Source: Helianthus annuus
Lineage: Eukaryota > Streptophyta > Magnoliopsida > Asterales > Asteraceae
DNA: 64,000 bases
NCBI RefSeq assembly: GCF_002127325.2
Contig: NC_035448.2
Coordinates: 112,989,660-113,053,659 of the forward strand
Direction: 5' to 3'
Made by a program: the position numbers and the translations under genes. The notes below the pieces were generated by a model. That model had not been told where the DNA came from, made no database searches, and worked only from the letters and a program-made list of their open reading frames with translations. Positions 10,313-20,148 of the stretch are shown piece by piece; positions within the stretch are counted from its first letter, which is position 1; the number at the start of each line of letters is the position of its first letter.

Positions 10313-12538
10313 TGTCACACCCCAACCAATGGCGGAAACATCGGGATGAGACGAAGTGTGAAGATTGCTAGAGACATCATAACGCTATTTGTGACAATAT
10401 TTAGAAAATCCAAATTTCATTTCATTTCATAACTTCAAATAGTCAACGTTACAGGAAATTCAAATACGACAAGTTTAACAAAACAACATGATAACATATC
10501 AAAATTTTGATACAACATTTTAAACCCTAATGTCTATATGTGTATCTAGGCATCAACGCTACTTCATTTCATAGCATCATCGTCCTCAACCTGTAACATG
10601 TTTAAAATAAAGTTCAATGCAAAAGCAAAGGCGAGTATACAAGTTTGATACGTACATAGCAAAAGATAAGTTTGAACAATTCCTCATAGCAAGCATGAGA
10701 TTCAAGATAAACATTTAAACATGGCATGTGTCTAACATATCAAACCAAGAAAACGCAACTTGCTCATGACATAACCAAAGTTTCAGTAGAGGCGGGTCGT
10801 TAATCCTATAGCGCTACATATGTCAAGGTTTGGCTCGTACGAAGTTAATGATAAGTTCAACACATAAGAATCACCCAAATTTAAAGTATCAAGTCATCAC
10901 ATATACAAGCATGTTATAGGAATGTTCATGTGTTTAGACAAAAGTTCATGTGTAAGTTTCAATAGGTAAACATGTTACACCCCAAAAGTAGTAAAAGTAA
11001 AAAGGGGAAAAGTACGAGTATACTCACAAAGTTTGCATATGTTTTCCGATTATCCAATTGTTGACGAGTAGAGATTTAGAGTCCGAATGTATAAGGGTTA
11101 AGGTTCAAGTATGTTTAGAGTCGAGATTCGGTGTTCAAAACAACATAAAAATAAGATATGAGAATAACATGGAAAATAATCATTTACTACATATGATGCT
11201 TGTTCTTGACACTAGGAAACTCGAAGGAGTTTAGATGTTTTCATGGAACAAGGTTCCATTAGAATCGTGACAAGTTATCATAGTCTAGGATGATGTAATC
11301 TAGTACCCCGACATATGAACACTAGTTCATCATCAAAGATTCGATTATTCGATTAATATATTTAGGTTATATAATATATGTCCAATAGTTCAAGCATGAG
11401 GTAGAAGATTAAAATCTTCATTTTGGTACCTCTAAATGTCATAGAAGTCATGTAGGAGGTAGGAAGATCAAGTCTTCCATTTAGGCACCTCTATGTGTTC
11501 ACCACTACACTTGATGTAAAAAAAAAACAACCAAGGAGGGTCATGAACATACAATAAAGAATAAGAAATATACATACTAACTAAGAGAAATCATCAAATC
11601 ATGTGAGGATTGTATGTTTGGACAACCCAAGTAGTTCCATAATCACTCATGTATCAAAGACAAAGTTTGACATGACTTGTGGGTTAAAAACCCTAAACAA
11701 AACACCAAGTTTATGAGGTTTAATCCTCTGATTTTAAATGTCTCAACCTTGTTTTTAAGCTTAACCAACCATGGGATAATTTGTAAGCATTAGGACATAG
11801 GTATGAGATGTGTTAGACACAAGTTGCATAGGTTTAAACAAGTTTTTGATGAACATAAAAACAAACAGAAAGTTTATGGACTATTTCGGGGCATTTCCAG
11901 GTCTGATTTCTCCAAGGAGAAGTCTAGGAATCGAACCCCATGATTATACAAGCAAGTAGGAAAAAGAATCGAGTGAATCGGATAAGAATTGAGTGAGTTA
12001 TGCTCATTTTCGTGAAGGGGTATCAATCTACTCGAACCCTTGCTTTCAGCTACGGTTTGGTGGATGTTTTGTGAGTTTTTAGGGTTGCAAAAGTGGTAGG
12101 GAGGCTGGTTATAAGTGGTATTTATAGGGGGAAGGATTAGGGTTTCAATGGGTTGGGCTTTGGAAGTGTTTAGAAGGGGTTACACCTTGAAACTAGCCCA
12201 CAAAACCCAACTATATGGGGCTGAATTTTGCTGAATTGGGCTGCCATATTTCTTTATTTTTTTTTATTTTTTTAAAACATTATAATGAGTAATTTTGTTA
12301 ATTAAGTTGTGTAATAATATGCAACAATGTTTCCCCTAACTTGTAACAAGGTAAAATATGAAATAAAACATGATTTAACTAGGTAAAAAGTGTAATGTAC
12401 AAGTTTTATTTACGAAGCAAGTTCCGTATTTTATAACGATTACGATGAAAGAATGGTTATAAGAACACAAGATTTCCAAAGATAGAATTTCACGTAAGGT
12501 TTCTAAATGTAGGATGTTTGAAAACGCAGGGCGTTACA
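10313..12538 (-). repeat. E1 5' LTR
   Basis: Same sequence as 4814-7038 with few changes. It is the promoter-bearing LTR because the PBS adjoins it. TATAAATA lies on the minus strand at 12119-12126. A possible 3' splice site, ACATGTTACAG|GTTG, lies on the minus strand near 10594. Confidence 0.92.
12119..12126 (-). promoter_or_regulatory. TATA box of E1 5' LTR
   Basis: Minus-strand TATAAATA. The LTR continues about 1.8 kb downstream to the PBS. Called by motif and position. Confidence 0.55.
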
Positions 12539-12543
12539 TAAAC

Positions 12544-12663
12544 GGTATGAAACTTTTGTCGTCAGGGGGAGCAATTTTTGGTGTTGATGAGCAATCCAAA
12601 GCAGAGGAAGTCGAGAAGCAATCTGTTATGGTTTGTCACATTTTTCGTTGTTTTGGTATTTAG
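12544..12663 (+). pseudogene. pol: E6 pol C-terminal tail
   Basis: Reads in the same frame as the last RNase H segment before E1 (codons at 4796-4813) once E1 and one TSD copy are ignored. It runs to TAG at 12661-12663 and includes GAIFGVDEQSKAEE. This shows that E1 landed inside the pol C-terminus about 40 codons before its end. Confidence 0.7.
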
Positions 12664-13405
12664 GAGGAGATAGTTTTTCATACAGAAAATCCAAAAACAT
12701 TAAAAAATGTAAAAATACAAAAACAATAGAAATTTCAAAATGTAAAAAACAATAGAAACCCAAAAAGAGTTTGTGTAAAAAGAGGAAATGATAGCACATC
12801 AGCTAGACTGTCACGGTACGCTAAAGATTTGTAAAGATAAAAGCGTTAAACAGTCTCACTGATGATATGCCAGTATATTTTTACACATTCAGTAGATTGA
12901 TTTCGAGATAAAAACCTAAATATCAATAACTTTCTTATTTTGTGGGGAACACCTTTCGGATATATAGGTAACCCCTGAAATCTTGTTTGAAAGATTGCCT
13001 GTTTCTGAGACACGAGGTCTATATACTTAGTGATATCTGGGGTATTATACCTGGACTTCTGATATTGCGGAAGCAATGGCCTAGTACTCGTATAATACTT
13101 TATGCGCTTTAAATAAAAGCTTTCCCTCAGCATAAAAACTGATAAATATCGAAAGATACAAATCAAGTGCTATTGTAAAGAAGATCCCTAAGTGGAACAC
13201 ACCTAAAGTCGAGCCATCATCTCTCTGTCTGAACGAAAGTTCTAACCTGAGCTCTCATGGTCTCGCACTACCCAGAGAACAAATGTCATTATAGTATATT
13301 CACTTGTAAGACTGAATATAGGGAATCTGGATACGAGAGTATATTCTGAGGTGGGACACGCAAATAAGTTAAGTACTTAAAACACTAAATCACATATCTT
13401 GAAAC
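12664..13405 (+). other. E6 3' non-coding region, first part
   Basis: No ORF. From about 12846 it aligns with the reverse complement of about 48490-49070 in E5, over most of its length. This is the conserved 3' region between pol and the PPT in these copia elements. E2 is inserted at its end. Confidence 0.75.
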
Positions 13406-14488
13406 TGTGACACCTGTGTCACCGCGAGCACCAAACAAATTCCAAGTCAATGAAATATTGTGTTTCATACTTGGGATTTGTATAAACATATGTGTATCTT
13501 TTGCACATATCAATTCTTGTTCAATTCCGAGCTTTAAATCGCTTTCTGGAAAGTTATACGTGCACTGGTGCGTAAACATAATCAGTTTAGTGCGACAAAC
13601 ACTCCGGAATAGTGAAATAGGCTTAACATACCTTAAATGACCTTTACATAACTTAGAAATAAGTTTTGGAAGGTTTGGAATGGCAAAAACAAGTTTATTC
13701 GATCGCAGGGACTATTTGCGTCAAACTGCGAAACTATACCGATTCGTAAGGTAACGAACAGTCCGGAATTTGATCATAAGTTAAACATACCATATATAAC
13801 CTAAACATGGCTTAGAAATAAGCTTTGATAGGTTCGGTGTGCGAAAACATGCTTATATGATCTTACAAGGACTAAAAGTGTCAAAAACGGCGTATGTTTG
13901 CATTTCCGCATATCTTATGTTCTGACCACATCTGGACATCCAAAATTTGTGTACACACTAAAATATTTTTATTTTAGTGATCGGCATGCAAAAATCCCAT
14001 TCGTCGCTTAATTTGGTTCGTTTTCGCGTCCGTTTGAGTTCCGTCGTAATTTAACGAACAACGCGACCGTACGACCAAATGAGCCGACATCCGAGAGTGT
14101 TCCAAGCATATTTTGAGTCCTCTAAACTTTATTGACCTTGTAGAGCCTTGAAAATGGCTTAACGGGGGTCAAAAAGGCCTGAAATGGACTCGAATGCATG
14201 TAGGGACTAAAGCTGCCAAAATTGAAAGTTTGCTGATCTGGGGAGCTCAGGCGGGGCGCGTAAGCCCCTCCCCATTTCTTATGCGGGCCGCCTCAGATGC
14301 CCAGCGACCAGAAAGTTGTTTTTAGCAATCTGTTGCTAATTCAGGGGCTGTTTATGCAAATTCTTTGTGTGGTAACCAAGTTACCACCTCTGCAAGGCTT
14401 TGCACCTGCTCCTAACACTTGTATGGATGAGATTTCATGCTTGGTGGCCAAACAAACACATGGAATGATCTTGTTGATCACCAACAAC

Positions 14489-14496
14489 TATAAATA
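14489..14496 (+). promoter_or_regulatory. TATA box of E2 5' LTR
   Basis: TATAAATA followed by a CT-rich segment (cattctcttctctcat). The E3 LTR has the same layout in the other orientation, with a matching downstream stretch up to gatagcaaggac. Copy in the 3' LTR at 21229-21236. Confidence 0.65.
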
Positions 14497-14616
14497 CCCA
14501 TCCATTTCTCATTGTTCTTTGCTCATTTCTCATTCTCTTCTCTCATATCTGCTTTGGGGCTCTCTCAACTGAGTTTGGGACTTGTCTTCTTTGTAGAAAA
14601 GATAGCAAGGACTTGG

Positions 14617-16700
14617 GTGAGCCTTCTTTCATTCTTTTATTGCTTTCTAGTTTAAAAAGTCAAACAAGTGTTTGACTTTCAGTTTGACCAGTCTTTGGTC
14701 AACGCAAAGTTTGGTTAAACTTTGCAACATGATTGTAATCACGTTGGTTATAATCCTTAGTGATTATACCCGCTGATTACCACGTTAACTAGGTGTAGTG
14801 TCAAGTCAAAGATTCGGTCGAAATGCGTTTTAGCACGCATTTTGCAACGGAACTACTTTAGGGTATCAAAACACTTTGTTTTGATACCAAATCAGTAGGT
14901 TAAACATGTTTTGACATGTTTAACTCGACACTATTAGTTTAGTGCTTATTTAGGGTCGCAAGGTAAGCGGTCTAAACAACCGCTTAGCCTTTCGAACCCG
15001 ACCCGTTTGGTCGATCTTTAGGATCCGACCAAGTTTAGTTAGTGATCATTGTTGCATAGGGAATAACCACTGAGGTTATACCTTATGATCACATAGGATT
15101 GGTTAATCGTATGCTAGTTAGCTTGTATGCCCATAGGAAATGACCAAAATACCCTTTTGAAGCTTAAATCCGTATTTTGACTATGTGAACATATTTTTGA
15201 CATATAATCTGATTTAGTAACATGTTTAGGGATAATTGGGCATGTAAGACTTGACATAGCACATAGTTAACCATCCAAACATAGTTTTACGTAAACAACG
15301 CATTATAGTGGCTTATACTATCATAATGGGTCGAAACGGGTCAAAAGCACTTAGGTAGACTTCCAAATCAGAATGTTAGGTCTATTAAATCATGCCATAT
15401 GAGTTGCAATACTCATTTGATTTATAGAACTTCATTCTATCCTATCTTCCTATTTAGGATCCGATTGTTTAACATAGTGATCCATACTAGGTGCCACTTG
15501 ATTCCTTGATTTCCCGAGCTTTGTTAGGACACTTAATCAAGGATACTTGCAATCTCAATTGAGTACATAGTCCCCTCCTTTACTGTTTTCAATTGTTTTG
15601 GGGTGAAACATATATGCCTATCTGTTATTTTCCTGATTTTAAGCTATATGATTATACATGCTTAGTACATATACTTTTGATAAATTAAACGATTACCCAT
15701 GGTTTAAACATTGATTTTCCAAAACTTATAAAACTATTTATTGGATTGTACCCATTTTATACATTCACCCAGCCGATTGGTAGTATGATATAGCGCTATA
15801 GGACTAGACACCCCATTCCTGTTGTATGGAATGTCAGAAACCAAATTTTAACCAAATAGAAATTGCCTTTCTGGTATTTCTATAGTCTCCAAAGTGTAGT
15901 TTGATACACTAAGGCTTGACTGAATACTAAATCACACTCTTTTTGTATATGTTGATATACTACGAAAGTACAGTTTGATGTACTCTCAAATGTGATCTAC
16001 CAAAGTATATTTTGATATACTAAGTACAAAATCCAACATATGTTTTAACATACTACTTTGTTAATTACCAAAAGCATAGTTTGATATGCTACTGTTTACC
16101 AAAATATAATTTGATATACTACCAACCTTGTTATTTTAAACCAAAGTATATTTTGATATACTATCCAAAGCATAGTTTGATATGCTACTGTTTACTGAAG
16201 TATAGTTTGATATACTACCTACTTTGTTATTTCATAAACTAAAGTATAATTTGATATACTACCAAAGGCATAGTTGATATGCTATTTTTAAATTAAAGCA
16301 TAGTTGACATGCTTATTTCAAAACCAAAGTATAATTTGATATACTACCAATACTTTTATTCTTAAACTAAAGTATACTTGAGATATACTACCTAATCTAT
16401 TATTTTAATTACTAAAGTATATTTTGATATACTACCTATTAACTATTTCAAAACTAAAGTATACTTTGTTATACTATTTATACAAACTTTCCAAAACCAA
16501 AGTATATTTTGTATATACTATAAACCCTTTTCCAAAACGACACGTTTTCAGAAACAAAACTTTTTACATTGGATTCATGGCTATTTTGAAAACATAAAAC
16601 CTTTTCCTCCTTTATCCAAAGCCATGAATCTAATACATAAAATCCTATGTTACTCACAGGCATTTTTATGCTGACGTACCTATTTTCATATATGTTTCAG
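14617..16700 (+). other. Putative leader intron within E2 5' LTR
   Basis: Donor-like GTGAGC follows gatagcaaggacttgg at 14617. Acceptor-like TATATGTTTCAG|GTACTG ends at 16700. Equivalent pairs exist in E3 and E4, with the acceptor sequence notably conserved. Splicing would remove the palindrome array and shorten the leader by about 2.1 kb. This is inference; no transcript is available. Confidence 0.4.
15889..16530 (+). repeat. Array of about 18 short palindromes, E2 5' LTR
   Basis: Unit AAAG TATA (G/T)TTTGA TATA CT ACC, about 22-45 bases apart. Arms vary together: AGTGTA/TACACT, AGTACA/TGTACT, AGCATA/TATGCT, AGTATA/TATACT, with the GTTTGA spacer kept. The second copy is at 22629-23270. Confidence 0.85.
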
Positions 16701-16941
16701 GTACTGCTATGTGATGATTGTTGATGCATGCTACACATAGGATTGACATGTGCCTTAGCGACTTTAAAACTGAGAAACAATTATTTGTATTTATCTGAAT
16801 TGTACCAAAACATTGAGTTTAATAATTCAATACAACGAAACTATTTTGATCCATGGTTGTGAAACAATGATTCTGTTACAACACTCCCCGACGTTTCTGC
16901 CCCGATTTGTTGTTTTACGTGGTCGGGGTGTGACAGAAAAG

Positions 16942-16954
16942 TTGTATCAGAGCC
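16942..16954 (+). other. PBS of E2
   Basis: TTGTATCAGAGCC, one mismatch from the initiator-Met PBS TGGTATCAGAGCC, seven bases inside the LTR. Confidence 0.8.
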
Positions 16955-17189
16955 AATGGTTATAGGGAATTAGGTTATTAGTAATGCTTTGACCTAGACT
17001 ATAACCTTCCTAGGACCCTAACACAAGTTATCTTGTGTTTAGTCTTAAAACAACACACTTCACCTATCCTTAGGTGATTAACAAAAACAAAACACAATTC
17101 ATTCTCTCGAGTCAAAATTTTTCAAAACATCACAAGAAGTCATCTATCCTTATATGATTTGTTATTAGGCTTTTAAACCTTTGGTGTTT

Positions 17190-17415
17190 TCAAAATCTTG
17201 TCAAAGTTTGGGTCTAAATAATGTGAACACGTGCAAACTGGAAGGTTGAATGCCTGTACCCTGAGTTTTCTGTCTAAGGCTAGAGTGTTCGTACAAATCC
17301 GCAGTATCAGACCAGTCACTCTTACCTGGGAACTCTTGGGGTGAGTGTTCACTTATAGGCGAGCATGTCTTCAGTGATACATTATATTGACCCATTTACT
17401 TTGATTTGTCACAGT
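17190..17415 (+). other. Conserved leader of E2 (PBS to gag)
   Basis: About 200 bases (for example gaacacgtgcaaactggaag, acaaatccgcagtatcagac, cttataggcgagcatgtctt) recur as reverse complement at 38505-38732 (E3) and 45450-45665 (E4), more alike than the sequence around them. A packaging or dimerisation signal is plausible, as this is the usual place for one. Confidence 0.7.
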
Positions 17416-17552
17416 GTCGTTTGTTTGTTTTAGGTAACGAACAAATGGTCACAATCCTTATGCCTTGTCGATATTCTTAACATCTAGTTTTGAATATCCA
17501 ATAACATCTCACTTGTTTTTCCCTCATGTTTCTTTCCTTGCTCTTTTAGAAT

Positions 17553-18707
17553 ATGCCTCCTCGACGTGATTAAGCTCAGGATGCCGCTTTGGCAGCCTTA
17601 ATCACTCAGCAATTCACTGCTGTACTCCCGAACCTTATCACCCAGATAAATCAGGCAAACAATAACAATAACAATGTTCAGTGCACCTTTAAGACGTTCA
17701 ACTCAGTCAAGCCACTTACATTTACTGGGTCTGAAGGGGTCACTGGGCTCCTACAATGGTTCGAGAGTCTCGAAAGCACGTTTCGTCATGTACAATGCCC
17801 AAACGAGCGAAAAGTTGAGTTTGCGTCGAGTGTATTCCAGAAAAGAGCACTCACATGGTGGAACGGGATAATGAGGGATCGAGGTGCCGATGTGGCAATG
17901 GCACAAACCTGGGAAGAGCTTCGGGCTCTAATGATGAAGGAATTCTGTCCTCGTCATGAGCTTAGGGCTTTAGAACGGGAATTTGATGATCTCAAACAAG
18001 ACAGCGGTGAACATCGAGCCTACACTGATCGTTACGAGGAATTGAGTCTGTTATGTCCTACCATGGTTACACCTTTGGATAAGGCGATTGAAAGGTACAT
18101 CGATGGCCTTCCTGACCCAGTTCAGGATATTGTTACTGGTAGCAACCCTACTACCGTCAGACAAGCCATTGAACTATCTGCTACCCTGATTGAGTCTCAA
18201 ATCAGGAAGGGTAAGCTTTTCCGAAAAGGCGATCCGAAACCATCTGACAAGTCAGCACAAGATAAACCAAAGGATAAACAGACTGAGTCCTCTAAGAAGT
18301 CGAAGAAGCGTAAGGCTTCACAAAACTTCACAGTGATCGCTCAGAATGATCAGGTTGCACCAAATCAGCCAGCACAGCCTCGTGCTAGGAAGAACTATAT
18401 TGGTACTGCACCCTTGTGCAACAAATGCAACCGTCATCATGTGAATCAGACACCGTGTCACAAGTGTACCCACTGTGGGCGATTGGGACATTTGGTCGAA
18501 ACCTGCCGTCATGTTATCCAAAACCAAAATGCTGCAAATCCTGCTGCTGTTCGAGCACAGTTTCCACCTGGATCGTGCTATAACTGTGGTGATCTTACTC
18601 ACTACCGGAACAATTGCCCAAGACTTGTTAATGCAAATCCAGCATGCGGACGAGTATTTAACATAAACGAGGCAAACGCGAACGACAATGCAGCAGTGAA
18701 CAATTAG
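17553..18707 (+). pseudogene. gag: E2 Gag (capsid + two CCHC knuckles), early stop
   Basis: ATG at 17553 corresponds to the E3 Gag start (MPPRR), but codon 7 is TAA (17571). After it, 378 codons are open to TAG at 18705. The Ty3-type capsid domain covers roughly residues 60-190 (for example [16 protein letters not shown] and REFDDLKQ). Basic linker KKSKKRKAS follows. Zinc knuckles are CTHCGRLGHLVETC and [14 protein letters not shown] (CX2CX4HX4C), preceded by a further Cys/His cluster. The frame ends just where E3 Gag runs into protease, so the deletion removed all enzymes. An alternative start downstream of the stop might still give most of Gag. Gag assembles the particle and binds element RNA. 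Confidence 0.88.
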
Positions 18708-19439
18708 TCTTTTGTATTTCCTTTGTTTTTTATCTTTTGACATTTGAGACAATTCAGTTATTATAAATAAAATGGTTGTTCCAATTTTATTTCCAAAACT
18801 GATACGATTGTGTGTATGTGTCGACATACCCCTACAATATCGACACCAAAGAACCATGTTCTTTTCCAGAACAAACTTCTCGTGTGATTCCTTTATTCTA
18901 TGACAATTTGTGATCTCCCCAAAAAAATCCTAAGTACTAGTTCCTTTTAAGAAACAAAGTACAAGTACAAATTTCAAATCTTTAATCAGATACTTGAAGT
19001 ACCATTTCAAATCTTTGATTTGATAAAAGTACTGCCGTAAGTCCTTAATTGGATTCTTTATATATCCTAATACGAATGTTATAACACGACAGAAACAAAT
19101 TCCAAATCCTTATAAGATCTTCCTATCTTCATAGTTAGATTCTTGAGGATGTTTTAAGTACTAATTGAAGTCCGTGATTGGATTTCTAGTGTACTTCAAA
19201 ATACATTAATTCAAAATCGAGCTAATAATTAAATTAACGAATACACAATTTGGTGATTTTGTGTTTATGTGTAACTCCAAATCTCGTTATCTGAGTCCTG
19301 GTGGAATCTTCCGTATTTTCATATGTTAGATTCTCAGAAGGATACTCAAAGTACTGTCTTAAATCCTTAAGGGGCTTCTATGCAAATAGTAAGAACCTTG
19401 GATTCCAAAGTGCTGATTCAAAACGATTATTTGGTTCCG

Positions 19440-19572
19440 AGTTATAAAGATCCCTTAAATGGTCTATTTAAAGAGATTATACGACGATCTAGATAAGGAG
19501 ATCATGTGTTGATCTAGTTAAAAAGATCGTTCGTTGATTTAATTAAAAAGATCTTTTTGTGATCTAGTCAAG
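19440..19572 (+). repeat. GATCT hairpin repeats in E2 3' region
   Basis: Successive units such as GATCTagataagGAGATC and TGATCTagttaaaAAGATC, about 30 bases apart, each able to form a short hairpin. E4 has a counterpart with different arms at 43280-43440. Confidence 0.6.
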
Positions 19573-19765
19573 TCATTTCATGTTTATTCGATTGATTTTA
19601 CCCTACACATTATGAAATGAACTGTGTGGACTGTGCAAGGAATTACGTAATTATGGATGCATACGTAATTATGGAATTCAGTGCACAGAAACCACAGCAA
19701 GTTTTGTCATGTGTTAAGACTTATAGTGATGAGAATAACGAGACAGGAACAATGTAAAAAGGGCA

Positions 19766-19800
19766 TGGTGGATACGCCGCTGGTACCTCCTATATATAAG
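19766..19800 (+). other. Shared 35-nt structured core, copy in E2 3' region
   Basis: Same core as in E1, E3 and E4 with one change (CCTCC for CTTCC), which turns a G-U pair into G-C in the proposed inner stem. Flanks caatgtaaaaagggca (19750-19765) and tgttccttattacattg (19801-19817) pair over about 15 positions with one bulge and one mismatch. Confidence 0.8.
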
Positions 19801-20148
19801 TGTTCCTTATTACATTGCGAAAGTAGCGTTATTTAAATTATTAGAAGTCCTGGACCTTGGCCAATGTCATTTTATTCTGCAATCTCTGACTCTGTTTTCG
19901 AGCACACACAAGTTTCCTATAATAGTCTTCATAGGAAACCTCCTCCTATCCATTACTCGAAACTCCATGTTTCTGTTATTTCAACAACAACATTTTGGCA
20001 ATTAACAGATTCGCTAAAAATCCAAACGTGACCTAGAGTTTTACTTGGGAAACGGAGGATTCATTAGAAAGCGAAACAATCACAGTTGTCTTCACAAGTT
20101 TCCTTTAGAATTAAATTTCGGGACGAAATTTCCTAAAGTAGGGGAGAC

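Larger units (their letters stand above)
4814..12538 (-). mobile_element. E1: gag-less non-autonomous Ty3/gypsy-type element
   Basis: Two LTRs (4814-7038, 10313-12538) bound a 3.3-kb internal region without gag or pol. TSD taaac is exact at 4809-4813 and 12539-12543. A PBS complementary to initiator-Met tRNA lies next to the right LTR and a purine tract next to the left, so the element reads on the minus strand. I counted about 15 substitutions and one indel between the LTRs, under 1%, which indicates a recent insertion. This is the LARD pattern: all replication proteins must come in trans. LTR ends and the PPT-side palindrome resemble those of E2-E4. Confidence 0.92.
13406..16934 (+). repeat. 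E2 5' LTR
   Basis: Begins TGTGACAC/GTGTCAC (a terminal palindrome) and ends GGGGTGTGACA. TATA box at 14489. Donor-like site at 14617, acceptor-like site at 16699-16700, and an 18-unit palindrome array at 15889-16530. Long for a plant LTR (3.5 kb). Confidence 0.93.
18708..20148 (+). other. E2 3' non-coding region replacing pol
   Basis: No coding signal. It is related to the E4 stretch at about 42886-44790 (reverse complement), for example around 19120 and 43760. It contains runs of short imperfect hairpins (18990-19570), the 35-nt core at 19766-19800 and, at its end, AAATTTCGGGACGAAATTT plus the purine tract AAGTAGGGGAGACTG. It is not simply deleted pol remnants. Its origin is unknown. Confidence 0.7.

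Noticed and set aside
14297..14572. 91-codon frame near the E2 TATA box (again at 21037)
   Set aside because: Lies across the LTR promoter and start region, and conservation is explained by the LTR pair.
15889..16530. CRISPR-like array in E2 LTR
   Set aside because: Units are palindromic with degenerate spacing and no unique spacers, duplicated in both LTRs of a plant retrotransposon.
18318..18857. 179-codon minus-strand frame opposite E2 gag
   Set aside because: Antisense shadow of the zinc-knuckle part of gag.
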